NCBI RefSeq assembly: GCF_030813435.1
Contig: NZ_JAUSUG010000013.1
Span: 1 to 64,000, forward strand
Source of the DNA: Evansella vedderi
GTDB lineage: Bacteria; Bacillota; Bacilli; Bacillales; Salisediminibacteriaceae
DNA: 64,000 nt
Reading direction: 5' to 3'
Part shown: positions 17,062 to 24,416 of the stretch, one piece after another
Layout: every line of letters begins with the position of its first letter
How positions within the stretch are numbered: position 1 is the first letter of the stretch
Translations under genes and position numbers: made by a program
Notes under the pieces: generated by a model
Databases searched by the model: none
What the model was told of the DNA's origin: nothing
What the model saw: the letters and a program-made list of their open reading frames with translations, nothing else

Positions 17062-18099
17062 TTAATTGCCTACCAACGTAGAATACAACCTCTTAGCTAT
17101 CTCAGTGTCTGTTGTTCCTTTGATAATTATCCGGCCCGTTTTAAAAAGGGATATTTGATAATCTTCATAATTTAATCTGAGTAAAAAAGGTGTTTGTTCC
17201 ACCTTGCCAATTTTTGACCATTTATCTTTCAAATAAGTTAAATCTAGGCTCTCCTCTTCATTCCCTAGGGGTGTTATTTGAATAGCATCGCGGCCACAAA
17301 GGGACGAAACCAATTTATCTGAAGTTTTATTATCTAAGTATGCAAATTGTTTTTTTCGACAGCAAGGACAATCAGGGTTTAGGGAATATTGAAATGGAAA
17401 TGTTTCGTAATCATTTTTCCAAATATCGAGTTGAACCATGTCTTCCCGTCTATAAGTCTCATGCTCTATAAGTAGCTTAAAAGCCTCGGTAGCTTGATAG
17501 GATGCAATGATATGGACAGCTGTACTTAGTACACCAACTGTATCACACGTTTCCCCATGTCCTGAACCGACATTGGGAAATAAGCAGGCGAAGCAGGGAG
17601 TAATCCCAGGGATGATGGTTGCTGTCATTGCCCTAGAATGAACGACACCAGCATAGATCCAAGGTATTCCGAGTTTTATACTCACATCATTAATAAGAAA
17701 GCGAGTTTCCATATTGTCTGTGCCGTCTAAAATTAGATCGGAGCCACTAACTAAGGATTCTATATTTCCGTTGTTAACATCATTAACAATCGGAATAATC
17801 TTTACTTCTGAATTGATAATGGAGAGTTTTTCATTGGCAGCAATGGCTTTGGGCTTGTTGCTGTTCACATCTTTTTCGTCGAATAACATTTGACGTTGAA
17901 GATTGCTTTCCTCCACAAAATCACGATCTATTAACCTTATTTCGCCAATACCTGCACGGACTAGATGGTTAGCTAAAGCTGTTCCTAATGCACCGATCCC
18001 AATGATGCTTACTGTTTTACTTTGAAGCAGCTGTTGGCTTTCTTGTCCATTAGGCCAAAATAATATTTGACGGGAATACTTATTTACATTTACATTCAT
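17062..18099 (-). CDS. MoeB/ThiF-type E1-like adenylyltransferase
   Basis: An E1-like enzyme of 345 residues. The ATP motif is G-I-G-A-L-G-T-A-L-A-N-H-L-V-R-A-G, followed by I-D-R-D-F-V-E-E-S-N-L-Q-R-Q and D-G-T-D-N-M-E-T-R. Zinc ligands are C-F-A-C and a C-P-C-C pair near residue 270, and the likely catalytic cysteine is in E-T-C-D-T-V-G. Such enzymes adenylate the C-terminal Gly-Gly of MoaD or ThiS. Divergent placement before the oxidoreductase gene and a MoaD gene nearby argue for pterin cofactor work. The C-terminal extension lacks a recognised rhodanese domain. ATG at 18099 is preferred over GTG at 18105 because of spacing from AAAGGAG. Confidence 0.88.
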   Translation of the reverse strand: MNVNVNKYSRQILFWPNGQESQQLLQSKTVSIIGIGALGTALANHLVRAGIGEIRLIDRDFVEESNLQRQMLFDEKDVNSNKPKAIAANEKLSIINSEVKIIPIVNDVNNGNIESLVSGSDLILDGTDNMETRFLINDVSIKLGIPWIYAGVVHSRAMTATIIPGITPCFACLFPNVGSGHGETCDTVGVLSTAVHIIASYQATEAFKLLIEHETYRREDMVQLDIWKNDYETFPFQYSLNPDCPCCRKKQFAYLDNKTSDKLVSSLCGRDAIQITPLGNEEESLDLTYLKDKWSKIGKVEQTPFLLRLNYEDYQISLFKTGRIIIKGTTDTEIAKRLYSTLVGN

Positions 18100-18274
18100 T
18101 CTCACCGGCTCCTTTGCTTTATTTAAAGCTATATCGACGCTATTAACATATGAGATTCTAAAACTAGTTTATAGGATATATTTTACAAGTGAAAGAGCAT
18201 TTTCGAAATATTTAGGAAAAGTTCATCATGTAATACTATATAAATATTTTTTTACCATTAGGGAGGGGTTTCAA

Positions 18275-20101
18275 GTGGAACTAGGAGGTTACAGAAATCA
18301 CGAAGCATGGATTGATTTAACAGAAGGGAAAGTGGAGTATCGCAAGCTAAATGAGGAAAATTTGCGGAAGTATGTAGGTGCAAGGGGTCTTGGAGTTAAA
18401 TATATGGTTGATAACAAAGTGTATGAAGCAGATCCTTTTTCAGCAGAAAATCTTTTAGCAGTTATGACAGGTCCCCTTACAGGTACTCGTATTCATATGA
18501 GTGGTCGTTTATGCACAGTTACCCGTTCACCGTTAACAGGTACAGTAACAGATTCCCATATGGGAGGTTGGACCGCAGCAAGATTAAAGTGGGCGGGCTT
18601 CGACAACTTAATTTTTAAAGGGATTAGTGAAAAACCTGTGTATTTATATGTAGAAGATGGAAAAGTGGAATTGCGTGATGCTTCCAGTCTCTGGGGAAAA
18701 GGTGTCCGTGGGACGATTAAAGCTTTGCAAGACTTACATGGAGATAAAGATGTAAGTGTCATGGCAATCGGACCAGGGGGTGAAAACCGAGTTCGTTACG
18801 CTGGTTGGATGAATGAGGACGACCGTGCTTCTGGCCGTGGTGGTACAGGTGCCGTTGCTGGTTCAAAAAATCTTAAGGCGATTGTTATTAAGGCTTCTCA
18901 AAAGGGAAATATGCCAGAGCCAGCGCAGCCAGAAAAATATCCAACTGCCATTAAAAATGGTCTAACTGCATTAGTAGAAGGAGCTTTAACTGCTCCTAAA
19001 AAGGGTGGACTTTCTGTCTATGGAACAAACGTATTGATGAATATTATTAATGAATCTGGTGCATTACCTGCGAGAAACTCACAAGAGACTCATTTTGAAA
19101 CTGCTGATGAGATTAGTGGAGAAGCAGTTCGGGAGGAAATTTTAGTTGGTGACCCTACCTGTCATGCCTGTCCGGTAGCCTGTAAGATAGAGGTTGAGGT
19201 GAAAGACGGAAAATACAAAACAAAGGTTGAGAGTTTCGAATATGAATCAGCTTGGGCACTAGGTCCTAACTGTGGAACTTCAAATAAAGAGGCAGTTGCA
19301 TTTATGATTGACCTTTGTAACGAATATGGAATTGATACGATCGAGCTAGGAAATGCCTTCTCTGTAGCAATGGAAGCTTACGAAAAAGGATTAACGAAGG
19401 ACCGCCTTGATTGGGGCGATGTGGATACAATGATTAACTGGATTGAAAAAATAGTCAACCGCGAAGAAGGGATTGGTAATGTCCTTGCTGATGGTCCAGG
19501 TCGAGCGGCAGAATTCTTTGGAGATAAAGGTTTAGCAATGGTTGTTAAAAATCAAGCTATTCCTGCCTATGATCCTCGGGGAATTCAAGGTATTGGTTTA
19601 GGTTATGCAACGAGCAACCGCGGTGCTTGCCACTTAAGGGGTTATACAGTTGCCTCTGAAATAGCAGGTATTCCTGAGCCAACCGATCGATTAGCAGTAG
19701 AAGGAAAAGGGGAGCTCTTAAAGATATTCCAAGACCTTTTGGCATTTTCCGACTCCTTAGACCTTTGTAAGTTCTCCTCCTTCTCCGAAAACGCTGACTT
19801 ATACGCGGAACAATATTCTGCCGTCGTTGGAATTAACTTAACTGGCGATGATATAATGACTATTGGAGAGCGTGTCTATAATATTGAACGATATTTTAAT
19901 AACAAAGCTGGTTTTGTTGGAAAGGACGACACTTTACCAGAGCGTTTCCTTAAGGAACCTGCCACTGGAAACTCTAAAGGTCATGTGAGTCATTTACCTG
20001 AAATGTTAAAAGAGTACTACAATGTTCGAGGCTGGGTAGATGGTATAGTACCGGCGGAAAAATTAAGAGAGCTTGGTATTGAAGAAGGTGTGGAAGCTTA
20101 G
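18275..20101 (+). CDS. aor: Aldehyde:ferredoxin oxidoreductase (tungstopterin)
   Basis: A 608-residue AOR-family enzyme that oxidises aldehydes to acids and reduces ferredoxin, using a tungsten bis-pterin. The [4Fe-4S] ligands are C-H-A-C-P-V-A-C near residues 296-303 plus a distal cysteine in S-L-D-L-C-K-F (about 497). The pterin-binding region is seen in G-R-G-G-T-G-A-V-A-G-S-K-N-L-K-A and D-P-R-G-I-Q-G-I-G-L-G-Y-A-T-S. Full length and intact. It needs a low-potential ferredoxin, which FixABCX could reduce or reoxidise. The site GGGAGGGGTTTCAA precedes the start, which is GTG. Confidence 0.95.
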   Translation: MELGGYRNHEAWIDLTEGKVEYRKLNEENLRKYVGARGLGVKYMVDNKVYEADPFSAENLLAVMTGPLTGTRIHMSGRLCTVTRSPLTGTVTDSHMGGWTAARLKWAGFDNLIFKGISEKPVYLYVEDGKVELRDASSLWGKGVRGTIKALQDLHGDKDVSVMAIGPGGENRVRYAGWMNEDDRASGRGGTGAVAGSKNLKAIVIKASQKGNMPEPAQPEKYPTAIKNGLTALVEGALTAPKKGGLSVYGTNVLMNIINESGALPARNSQETHFETADEISGEAVREEILVGDPTCHACPVACKIEVEVKDGKYKTKVESFEYESAWALGPNCGTSNKEAVAFMIDLCNEYGIDTIELGNAFSVAMEAYEKGLTKDRLDWGDVDTMINWIEKIVNREEGIGNVLADGPGRAAEFFGDKGLAMVVKNQAIPAYDPRGIQGIGLGYATSNRGACHLRGYTVASEIAGIPEPTDRLAVEGKGELLKIFQDLLAFSDSLDLCKFSSFSENADLYAEQYSAVVGINLTGDDIMTIGERVYNIERYFNNKAGFVGKDDTLPERFLKEPATGNSKGHVSHLPEMLKEYYNVRGWVDGIVPAEKLRELGIEEGVEA

Positions 20102-20115
20102 ATAGGATTTTAGAG

Positions 20116-20152
20116 GTGCCCCAAAGACCGGTGTGGTCGTGGGGCACTTTTT
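20116..20152 (+). terminator. Intrinsic terminator of the AOR gene
   Basis: GTGCCCC and GGGGCAC enclose a loop with its own GACC/GGTC pairing, followed by TTTTTA. Confidence 0.88.
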
Positions 20153-20201
20153 AATAAGGCTGTTTGCGCATAGATTCGATTTTTTCCCATGGTCAATCAT
20201 T

Positions 20202-20462
20202 TTACCCGCCAACGCGAAAAGTCTTCTTACGAAATGATGCTAATATGCTAGTTAACCGATAACGATCATTAGCTTCAAACGTTACATAAACTTTAGGGAC
20301 ATCTGATTGAAGGAAATGAAATGTCTCTTCCTCCGATACAATGCAGTTCCAGCCATTGCTTCTAAATAGAGTATCACTCACCTGAACCCCACCAAGCTCT
20401 ACTACATATTTACAAACATCTTTCCTAGAAATTCCCCTGATTTCTAATCTCTCTTTAACCAC
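20202..20462 (-). CDS. Small uncharacterised protein with C-terminal Gly-Gly
   Basis: An 86-residue protein that I cannot assign to a family. It starts with GTG directly after the moaD stop (TGAGTG), so translation is coupled. It has predicted beta strands (W-N-C-I-V-S, K-V-Y-V-T-F-E-A) and ends K-T-F-R-V-G-G. A terminal Gly-Gly is what E1-like enzymes activate, and the E1 gene lies 2 kb away. It may be a second sulfur carrier, a MoaD partner or a cofactor-insertion subunit. The first is only suggested by the tail; the fold is not shown. Confidence 0.75.
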   Translation of the reverse strand: MVKERLEIRGISRKDVCKYVVELGGVQVSDTLFRSNGWNCIVSEEETFHFLQSDVPKVYVTFEANDRYRLTSILASFRKKTFRVGG

Positions 20463-20738
20463 TCAACCACCTGCTACTGGTGGGAATAGGGCAACTTCAT
20501 CTGTTACCTTTAATTTAGTTTCTAAACCATCTAAATGAATGATATTTCGGCCATTTATAAAAACATGAATCATTGGTTTTAATTCTTTTTTATCAGTAAA
20601 TAATTCTTCTTTCATTGGGGGGAATTCTGTAGTTAAATCATCGAGCACAGAATGAATGGATTGACCTTCTTCTATATGTAAAGTTACTTTTTTCCCACCG
20701 CAAATATCACGGAAGTTTGCAAATACTTTTATATCCAT
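20463..20738 (-). CDS. moaD: MoaD/ThiS-family sulfur carrier
   Basis: A 91-residue ubiquitin-like protein starting M-D-I-K-V-F-A-N-F-R-D and ending V-A-L-F-P-P-V-A-G-G, the classic MoaD tail. It would be adenylated and thiocarboxylated at the last glycine and give sulfur for the dithiolene of the pterin cofactor. ATG at 20738 with AAGGGAGATGAGAA upstream is chosen; a longer in-frame start at 20825 would add an unrelated N-terminus. It sits convergent to the AOR gene. Confidence 0.92.
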   Translation of the reverse strand: MDIKVFANFRDICGGKKVTLHIEEGQSIHSVLDDLTTEFPPMKEELFTDKKELKPMIHVFINGRNIIHLDGLETKLKVTDEVALFPPVAGG

Positions 20739-20852
20739 TTTCTCATCTCCCTTTTCTTCATTATTTAATAAATAGACAAAAATTTCAATTATTTTCTTTG
20801 AAATAAAAATAGAAAAGGGCGCCACTATTTGGCACCCAGTCGATTAGCCTAA

Positions 20853-20975
20853 CTACCAAGCGTACCCTGTCCAAGCTACTGCACCAATGATTACTAATAG
20901 GATAAACACAACAAGGATGAAAGCAAACCCTGCTGCAAATCCCGGTGCTGGTGCTGGTTTAACACAATCTGACAT
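20853..20975 (-). CDS. YjcZ-type sporulation micro-protein
   Basis: A 40-residue hydrophobic protein: M-S-D-C-V-K-P-A-P-A-P-G-F, a membrane helix F-A-F-I-L-V-V-F-I-L-L-V-I-I-G, then A-W-T-G-Y-A-W at the end. This matches the YjcZ/YhdX family made during sporulation in Bacillus. A strong site (AAGGGAGGTTATGGAGC) stands before the ATG. It is easily missed because of its size. Confidence 0.88.
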   Translation of the reverse strand: MSDCVKPAPAPGFAAGFAFILVVFILLVIIGAVAWTGYAW

Positions 20976-21206
20976 GCTCCATAACCTCCCTTCCCAACGG
21001 AGAACTCAATACAACATATTCATTTCCCCCTAACATTGTGTAGTCATTAATGGATTCGGACAAAAATGGGTGTGAATATGTAAAGGCAACTGAAAAAGAA
21101 AAACACTCTTTTCAGTATTCTCGATTTGTACCATTAAATTTTTCATAGGGGAAGATGCTTTAGGACAAGATAAAAGAAGAAATGAAATAAATTGGAGGGA
21201 TTTTCA

Positions 21207-21632
21207 ATGTTTGAGGTGCCATCACCATTGGAAAACCGTGAATATAAGCTCATTGATTTAGAAAATAAATTAAAGCCACTAGGATATGTTATAGGCGGTG
21301 GTTGGGAGTATGATCACGGATATTTTGACTATAAGATTGACGATGATGGAAGCTATCTGTTTGTTAGATTGCCATTTACTGCTGTAAATGGGGAATTAGA
21401 CACAAAAGGGGTAGAAGTTAGGTTAGGCCGCCCATTTTTATTATCCCATCAATATGAAGGTGGAAATGACCACGATAATGAAGAAGATCCTAATCCTTGG
21501 GTGAATCAATTTGCTGCACCAGCAAACCCCGATGCCATCATTCCATCTCAGTGGATTGCAACGGGGAAAGATTATATAGAGGAGCTGGAGCAAGTGATTT
21601 TGTACGAAGGAGATAGTAATCCTACTCAATAA
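21207..21632 (+). CDS. yugN: YugN-like protein
   Basis: A 141-residue soluble protein of the YugN family, starting M-F-E-V-P-S-P-L-E-N. It contains G-G-G-W-E-Y-D-H-G-Y-F-D-Y and L-F-V-R-L-P-F. The function is unknown. The ATG at 21207 has TTGGAGGGATTTTCA upstream. It converges on yugO; the two stop codons lie 2 bases apart. Confidence 0.88.
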   Translation: MFEVPSPLENREYKLIDLENKLKPLGYVIGGGWEYDHGYFDYKIDDDGSYLFVRLPFTAVNGELDTKGVEVRLGRPFLLSHQYEGGNDHDNEEDPNPWVNQFAAPANPDAIIPSQWIATGKDYIEELEQVILYEGDSNPTQ

Positions 21633-21634
21633 TA

Positions 21635-22636
21635 TTATATTCTATTGAAAAAAATCAGTATATCACCCTTTAATAAGGAGGACCCTTTATTTGGATGTAA
21701 AATAGTCTCGTTGTCACGTCGTATTCCAATTAAAAAACGGTCCTCCGTTTGACATTCTTCGATTGCTTTCTTAAAGCTCTCGTTAACCAATTCTGAACGA
21801 AGGGGTTCAAAGGATAACTGATCTTGTTTTTCATGCCTTAACATTTGGGATATAACATCCGTCATTCCATGATACAAAATTCCGTTTATCATTAACAAAC
21901 TTAAGTAGTTAGAGCTTTGGATTATTTCATCAGCACCGGCCCGTTCTGCATTTTTTATTTGATTAGGGGTAACTAGCTCCACGATGGAATAGATTGCAGG
22001 TTGAATCCCTTTTACCGTTAGAAGTGTTAAAACAGAATTTGCATCTGCAACCTTTTCATTTATGTGTAAGTTAGCTGTTATTATAACTGTGTGAGCTTCT
22101 TTTGCATTAGCTCTGATGAAGGTTTCATCTATTGTTGGAGACCCTTTTACGAATACAACATTAGGACATTCTTCAGGTCTTTCTTGTAAGGATTCGTCAA
22201 TTAATATTAACTTTGTGTGACTATTAATTTTTCTGATTTCTTTAATTAACTGCTGACTCCGTTCATTCCAGCCTACAATAATATAGTGGCCCGATTTATG
22301 ATAGGAAGTCCCGCCTTTTTCTCGATCCTGCCTTGCTAAAACGGTAGAACTGGCGAGATTTGAAATGAAAAAGGAAAAAAGGGCAATGCCAGATATAATT
22401 AAAAGCATTCCAAGTATTCTTCCAATAACACTTTCAGGAACAAAATCTCCGTATCCAACCGTCGAAATGGTGACAATGGCCCACCAGACTCCATCAAAAA
22501 ACGTAGGAAATGCCCCAGGCTCAATAAAATGAATGATATACCCCACAAGGAAAATGAAAAAAAGAACGATTCCAGTCATTCTTAGAAGCCCATGAAATTT
22601 ACTATAGGATTGGACAATAAATTCGAAACGAAACAT
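21635..22636 (-). CDS. yugO: Potassium channel YugO
   Basis: A two-helix potassium channel with a cytoplasmic RCK/TrkA-N domain, 333 residues. Helix 1 is about residues 20-40. The pore carries the selectivity filter T-I-S-T-V-G-Y-G-D, and helix 2 is L-L-I-I-S-G-I-A-L-F-S-F-F. The RCK part begins H-Y-I-I-V-G-W-N-E-R-S. In B. subtilis YugO releases potassium during biofilm electrical signalling and is encoded downstream of mstX. No mstX is seen here. Confidence 0.93.
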   Translation of the reverse strand: MFRFEFIVQSYSKFHGLLRMTGIVLFFIFLVGYIIHFIEPGAFPTFFDGVWWAIVTISTVGYGDFVPESVIGRILGMLLIISGIALFSFFISNLASSTVLARQDREKGGTSYHKSGHYIIVGWNERSQQLIKEIRKINSHTKLILIDESLQERPEECPNVVFVKGSPTIDETFIRANAKEAHTVIITANLHINEKVADANSVLTLLTVKGIQPAIYSIVELVTPNQIKNAERAGADEIIQSSNYLSLLMINGILYHGMTDVISQMLRHEKQDQLSFEPLRSELVNESFKKAIEECQTEDRFLIGIRRDNETILHPNKGSSLLKGDILIFFNRI

Positions 22637-22737
22637 AACATCAGTCCTTTTAGCTATCTCATTTCCAGTATGTACAAAACCTGGTGCATCTCATTCACCG
22701 ATTTGGTATGATAGAAAGGATGGAAGGGGAGTATGAC

Positions 22738-22896
22738 ATGGTTGAAGCAATCATTTTTGCGATTACGATTTTTATTGGATGGGTTATTTTTGATACAGTC
22801 AAGCATAAGAGAGTTATTAAAGAAAACGTATGGTCTGGACTTGTAACAGCTATTGTTGCTGGTGTATTTTGGTATATATTGTTTGTCGTTTTCTAG
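22738..22896 (+). CDS. Small two-helix membrane protein
   Basis: A 52-residue protein with hydrophobic segments A-I-I-F-A-I-T-I-F-I-G-W-V-I-F and G-L-V-T-A-I-V-A-G-V-F-W-Y-I-L-F. The ATG at 22738 follows AAGGGGAGTATGAC; an in-frame extension upstream lacks such a site. It is divergent from yugO. I do not recognise the family. Confidence 0.7.
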   Translation: MVEAIIFAITIFIGWVIFDTVKHKRVIKENVWSGLVTAIVAGVFWYILFVVF

Positions 22897-22964
22897 AAAA
22901 TAATGAATTTTTATTATGAAAAAATATTTTTTTCACATTTTCGACATAATTCTTTGAAAAAGAC

Positions 22965-22993
22965 TTGATAAATGTTCACAAAGTAGCTATAAT
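22965..22993 (+). promoter_or_regulatory. Sigma-A promoter of tRNA-Ala
   Basis: TTGATA and TATAAT are separated by 17 bases. The tRNA starts 59 bases after the -10 box. Confidence 0.8.
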
Positions 22994-23052
22994 TCATAAA
23001 TGTAGAAGCTTTCACATAGATATTTAAAAAAGCTTTTCAAATAGATATTTGT

Positions 23053-23127
23053 GGGGCGTTGGCGCAGTGGGAGCGCATCACACTGGCAGTGTGGGGGTCG
23101 TCGGTTCGAATCCGATACGCTCCACCA
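23053..23127 (+). tRNA. tRNA-Ala (GGC)
   Basis: Acceptor GGGGCGT pairs with ACGCTCC (one G-T pair). Loop CTGGCAG in stem TCACA/TGTGG gives anticodon GGC, and CCA is encoded. It stands alone, with its own promoter and terminator. Confidence 0.95.
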
Positions 23128-23179
23128 CTTACATATTTTTTATCATTCATAATACTTACATTACTTAACTATTGTGTAT

Positions 23180-23226
23180 AACGATGTGGTTTCTCGTAGG
23201 AAGCGAGGAGTTGCGTCGTTTTTTAT
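23180..23226 (+). terminator. Terminator after tRNA-Ala
   Basis: The stem AACGATGTGG.../...GTTGCGTCGTT with an inner CTCG/CGAG helix is followed by TTTTTATTTATT. Confidence 0.7.
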
Positions 23227-23365
23227 TTATTATTAACGTTCTTTTCCTTAAACAAGTGATTCAAACGGTCGAGACTTATATTAAGTTCATAATCCACTAT
23301 TAGACATTTTGGTTTGATAAGATGATGAATGCGATCGGTTGGGCGAAGGGAATAGAGTATTCAAT

Positions 23366-24265
23366 CTATGCAACTTCTCGGGTTTCATTTTGCGTATTTT
23401 TCCCTAGAACATTAATTATGATTACACCTGATAGGGCTATTAAGCCTCCGATCAGGGAAAGGGTTGTTGGCCATTCGCTAAGCCAAATCCATGCCACGAT
23501 AACGGCAATGGCCGGCTCTAGGTACATCATGCTAGTTACTGAGCTAGCTTTACCAGCAGACAGAGCAATTGCCCATGTAACATAAGCGATTGCTGCAGGA
23601 AAAATACCTACAAATAATGCTGATAAATGTGCTTCCATGCTAGCATTTTGAAGAGAAGTGGAAAGGCCTGGAGTAAAAATAAAAAATGGAATTGTCCCAG
23701 CCCAAGTGAGGTATGCCGTTAATTCCAGGGCCGTATAACGAGCTAACAGTTGCTTTTGAAAAACAAAAAAGAAAGATGTAGCTAAAGCAGAAATTAATAC
23801 AAAAAAGGTCCCGACAGAGAAATCCAGGTTTGGACCAGCTGCTCCTAATTTAATACAGATAATACCACTGAAGCCTATTCCAAGTCCTAACCAGCCTACA
23901 GTACTCAAACGCTCTTTTAAAATCATCACGGCAATGATTGCTGTGAAAATCGGTGCAGCACCAATTAACATCCCTGCTGTTCCAGCAGAAATTGTTTTCA
24001 TACCAAAGGTAACGCCAATATGGTACACGCTAATTCCAATCCAGCCTAACATTATGATTCGGATAACATCACCTTTACGTGGTAACCGAAACTTAATCCC
24101 TGGGCAAAAAGCAAAAAGAACGAATATTGCAGAGGCAATAAGATAACGAACGAGTACTAAATGACCTGCATCATATCCCCCTTGCAAACTAGCACGAATA
24201 GCTGCAAAAGCAGATCCCCATATAATAATAGTAATTAATGCCATTGAAAAAGCCTTTGCATTCAA
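23366..24265 (-). CDS. EamA-family (DMT) membrane exporter
   Basis: A drug/metabolite transporter of about 299 residues with ten hydrophobic helices in two EamA halves, opening M-A-L-I-T-I-I-I-W-G-S-A-F-A-A-I-R. TTG at 24265 is chosen because AGAGGAGAATGGAG precedes it; upstream in-frame codons give a charged tail without a ribosome site. The substrate is unknown. The divergent MocR regulator probably controls it. Confidence 0.88.
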   Translation of the reverse strand: MNAKAFSMALITIIIWGSAFAAIRASLQGGYDAGHLVLVRYLIASAIFVLFAFCPGIKFRLPRKGDVIRIIMLGWIGISVYHIGVTFGMKTISAGTAGMLIGAAPIFTAIIAVMILKERLSTVGWLGLGIGFSGIICIKLGAAGPNLDFSVGTFFVLISALATSFFFVFQKQLLARYTALELTAYLTWAGTIPFFIFTPGLSTSLQNASMEAHLSALFVGIFPAAIAYVTWAIALSAGKASSVTSMMYLEPAIAVIVAWIWLSEWPTTLSLIGGLIALSGVIIINVLGKNTQNETREVA

Positions 24266-24283
24266 TCTCCATTCTCCTCTCTT

Positions 24284-24384
24284 AAAACCAACCAATTCAT
24301 TTCTTTTTGTTTTACTACTTCCAATTTTATAGATACCCTGATAAAATGTCTTCAACCAGTTAGAGAAATAAAAACCAACCAGTT
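24284..24384. promoter_or_regulatory. Three direct repeats between EamA and MocR genes
   Basis: AAAACCAACCAATT (24284-24297), TTCAACCAGTTA (24351-24362) and AAAACCAACCAGTT (24371-24384) share AACCA(G/A)TT. Direct repeats of this kind are typical MocR operators. They cover the shared promoter region of the divergent pair. Confidence 0.6.
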
Positions 24385-24416
24385 TAAATAAGATACTAAA
24401 ATAGGGAGCTTATCTT

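Noticed and set aside
23322-23585. Plus-strand frame opposite the EamA gene
   Set aside because: It is the antisense shadow of a well-supported transporter gene.
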